Assembly: GCA_002711465.1 (NCBI GenBank)
Contig: PARL01000018.1
Location: forward strand, 18,052-24,106
DNA length: 6,055 nt
Reading direction: 5' to 3'
DNA from: Fidelibacterota bacterium
GTDB taxonomy: Bacteria; Fidelibacterota; Marinisomatia; SCGC-AAA003-L08; D37C17
Under the pieces are notes generated by a model, which saw only the letters and a list, made by a program, of their open reading frames with translations, was not told the origin of the DNA and did no database searches. Positions 5,196 through 6,055 of this stretch are shown piece after piece; position 1 is the stretch's first letter, and the number at the start of each line of letters is the position of its first letter. The position numbers and the translations under genes are program-made.

Positions 5196-6055
5196 TGAAT
5201 TCTTTAGAAAAAATACTCTTAAATATTTCTAGTGAAATTTCCAAATTTTTTACTTATTCATCTATCCAAGCAAAAATAATTGCTACTGTACTTGCAATTA
5301 TTTTAATTGTAGTGCTTAGAAGAACAATTATTAATCTATTTATATTAAGACTAAAAGATGCAAAAATTAGGTATAATTGGTCAAGAGTTACTAGTTACGC
5401 TGCAATTATTTTTGGTGTAATTATAGTTGGACAAATCTGGTTAGATGGAATAGGTTCTATTGTTACGTATCTTGGTTTATTATCTGCAGGTATTGCTATT
5501 GCTTTAAAAGATCCTCTAACAAATTTTACGGGATGGTTATTTATACTTTGGAATAGACCTCTAGAAGCTGGAGATAGAATTCAACTGGGCGAACATTCAG
5601 GAGATGTTATTGATATAAATTTTTTTAATTTTACTGTTATGGAGATTGGAAATTGGGTAGATGCAGATCAAAACACGGGAAGAATCATTCATATTCCAAA
5701 CGGTAAAATTTTTATTGAAACTCTAGCAAATTATGGTAAAGGGTTTGAATATATTTTTAATGAAATTCCAGTGCTGATTACTTTTGAGAGTGAATGGCAA
5801 AAAGCTAAAAAAATACTCGAAAAGATTGCAAAAGATTTTGGAGAACATCCAACTAGAGCAGCAGAACGAGAAATTAAAAAAGCATCACAAAAATTTCTGA
5901 TTCAACATCAAAATCTTGATCCTGTGGTCTATACTAAGGTTGCTGATAGCGGAGTATTGTTAACTATTAGATATTTATGTGCACCAAAATTTAGAAGAGA
6001 TACAGAACAAGAAATATGGGAAGAAATTTTAAAAGAATTTAATATTGAGCCAAAT
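5195..6055 (+). CDS. MscS-family mechanosensitive ion channel, 3' end cut by window
   Basis: The frame from the ATG at 5195 stays open for 287 codons to the window end. It encodes a small-conductance MscS-type channel that opens under membrane tension to release solutes during osmotic downshock. Seen: a short N-terminal region, TM1 (about 27-50), TM2 (65-82), and a pore-lining TM3 from YLGLLSAGIAIAL (92-104) through LFILWNRP (115-122). The beta domain (EAGDRIQLGEHSGDV and on) ends at IPNG (167-170). Then comes the alpha/beta cytoplasmic domain with IPVLITFES (191-199). EIGNWVDAD and TGRIIHIPNG place it in a widespread three-TM MscS subfamily. At the usual hinge/pore position, where E. coli MscS has Gln112-Gly113, this protein has K105-D106-P107. 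Probably only the last 10-30 residues lie beyond the edge. Start and previous stop overlap as TAATG with no Shine-Dalgarno. Confidence 0.93.
   Translation, partial: MNSLEKILLNISSEISKFFTYSSIQAKIIATVLAIILIVVLRRTIINLFILRLKDAKIRYNWSRVTSYAAIIFGVIIVGQIWLDGIGSIVTYLGLLSAGIAIALKDPLTNFTGWLFILWNRPLEAGDRIQLGEHSGDVIDINFFNFTVMEIGNWVDADQNTGRIIHIPNGKIFIETLANYGKGFEYIFNEIPVLITFESEWQKAKKILEKIAKDFGEHPTRAAEREIKKASQKFLIQHQNLDPVVYTKVADSGVLLTIRYLCAPKFRRDTEQEIWEEILKEFNIEPN

Noticed and set aside
1..6055. Defence island, mobile element, CRISPR array or RNA gene
   Set aside because: No transposase, integrase, nuclease, repeat-spacer array, tRNA cloverleaf or rRNA segment was seen, and base composition looks even across the genes apart from slightly higher GC in the conserved lpdA.

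Overview
The window is a very AT-rich, tightly packed piece of bacterial chromosome. Genes overlap or sit a few bases apart, and the only non-coding stretches are 114 bp and 80 bp. Low GC, short intergenic gaps, Lys/Asn/Ile-rich proteins and the gene types suggest a free-living, streamlined, probably marine Gram-negative bacterium. A Marinimicrobia/SAR406-like lineage is my best guess, by general resemblance only, with low to moderate confidence. I see no mobile element, RNA gene, CRISPR array or prophage gene.

From about 1 to 4422 everything is on the minus strand. In transcription order, the first block (4422 down to 1950) holds four genes with overlapping ends: an unrecognised 302-aa alpha-helical protein, a YtnP/AHL-lactonase-like metallo-beta-lactamase-fold hydrolase, a DUF309 protein, and a small degenerate receiver-like protein. 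The junctions overlap by 8, 8 and 4 bp. They look like one translationally coupled operon, and this cassette is the part of the window that most deserves follow-up. After 114 bp of AT-rich spacer comes the second block: a QueD/6-pyruvoyl-tetrahydropterin-synthase homologue lacking the usual catalytic cysteine, then dihydrolipoyl dehydrogenase (lpdA) 14 bp later. The first codons of a further gene run off the left edge 5 bp after lpdA.

From 4503 to the right edge two genes lie on the plus strand, divergent from the four-gene cassette across an 80-bp shared upstream region. They are a YdjM/DUF457-type membrane protein with a predicted metal-ligand set, and an MscS-family mechanosensitive channel whose start codon overlaps the previous stop by one base. 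The channel is cut by the window end, with probably only its last residues missing.

The lpdA product is central metabolism (E3 of 2-oxoacid dehydrogenases / glycine cleavage). The queD-like gene is pterin or 7-deazaguanine metabolism. The plus-strand pair belongs to the membrane. The four-gene cassette has no assigned pathway; its only enzyme with a clear active site is the lactonase-like hydrolase.
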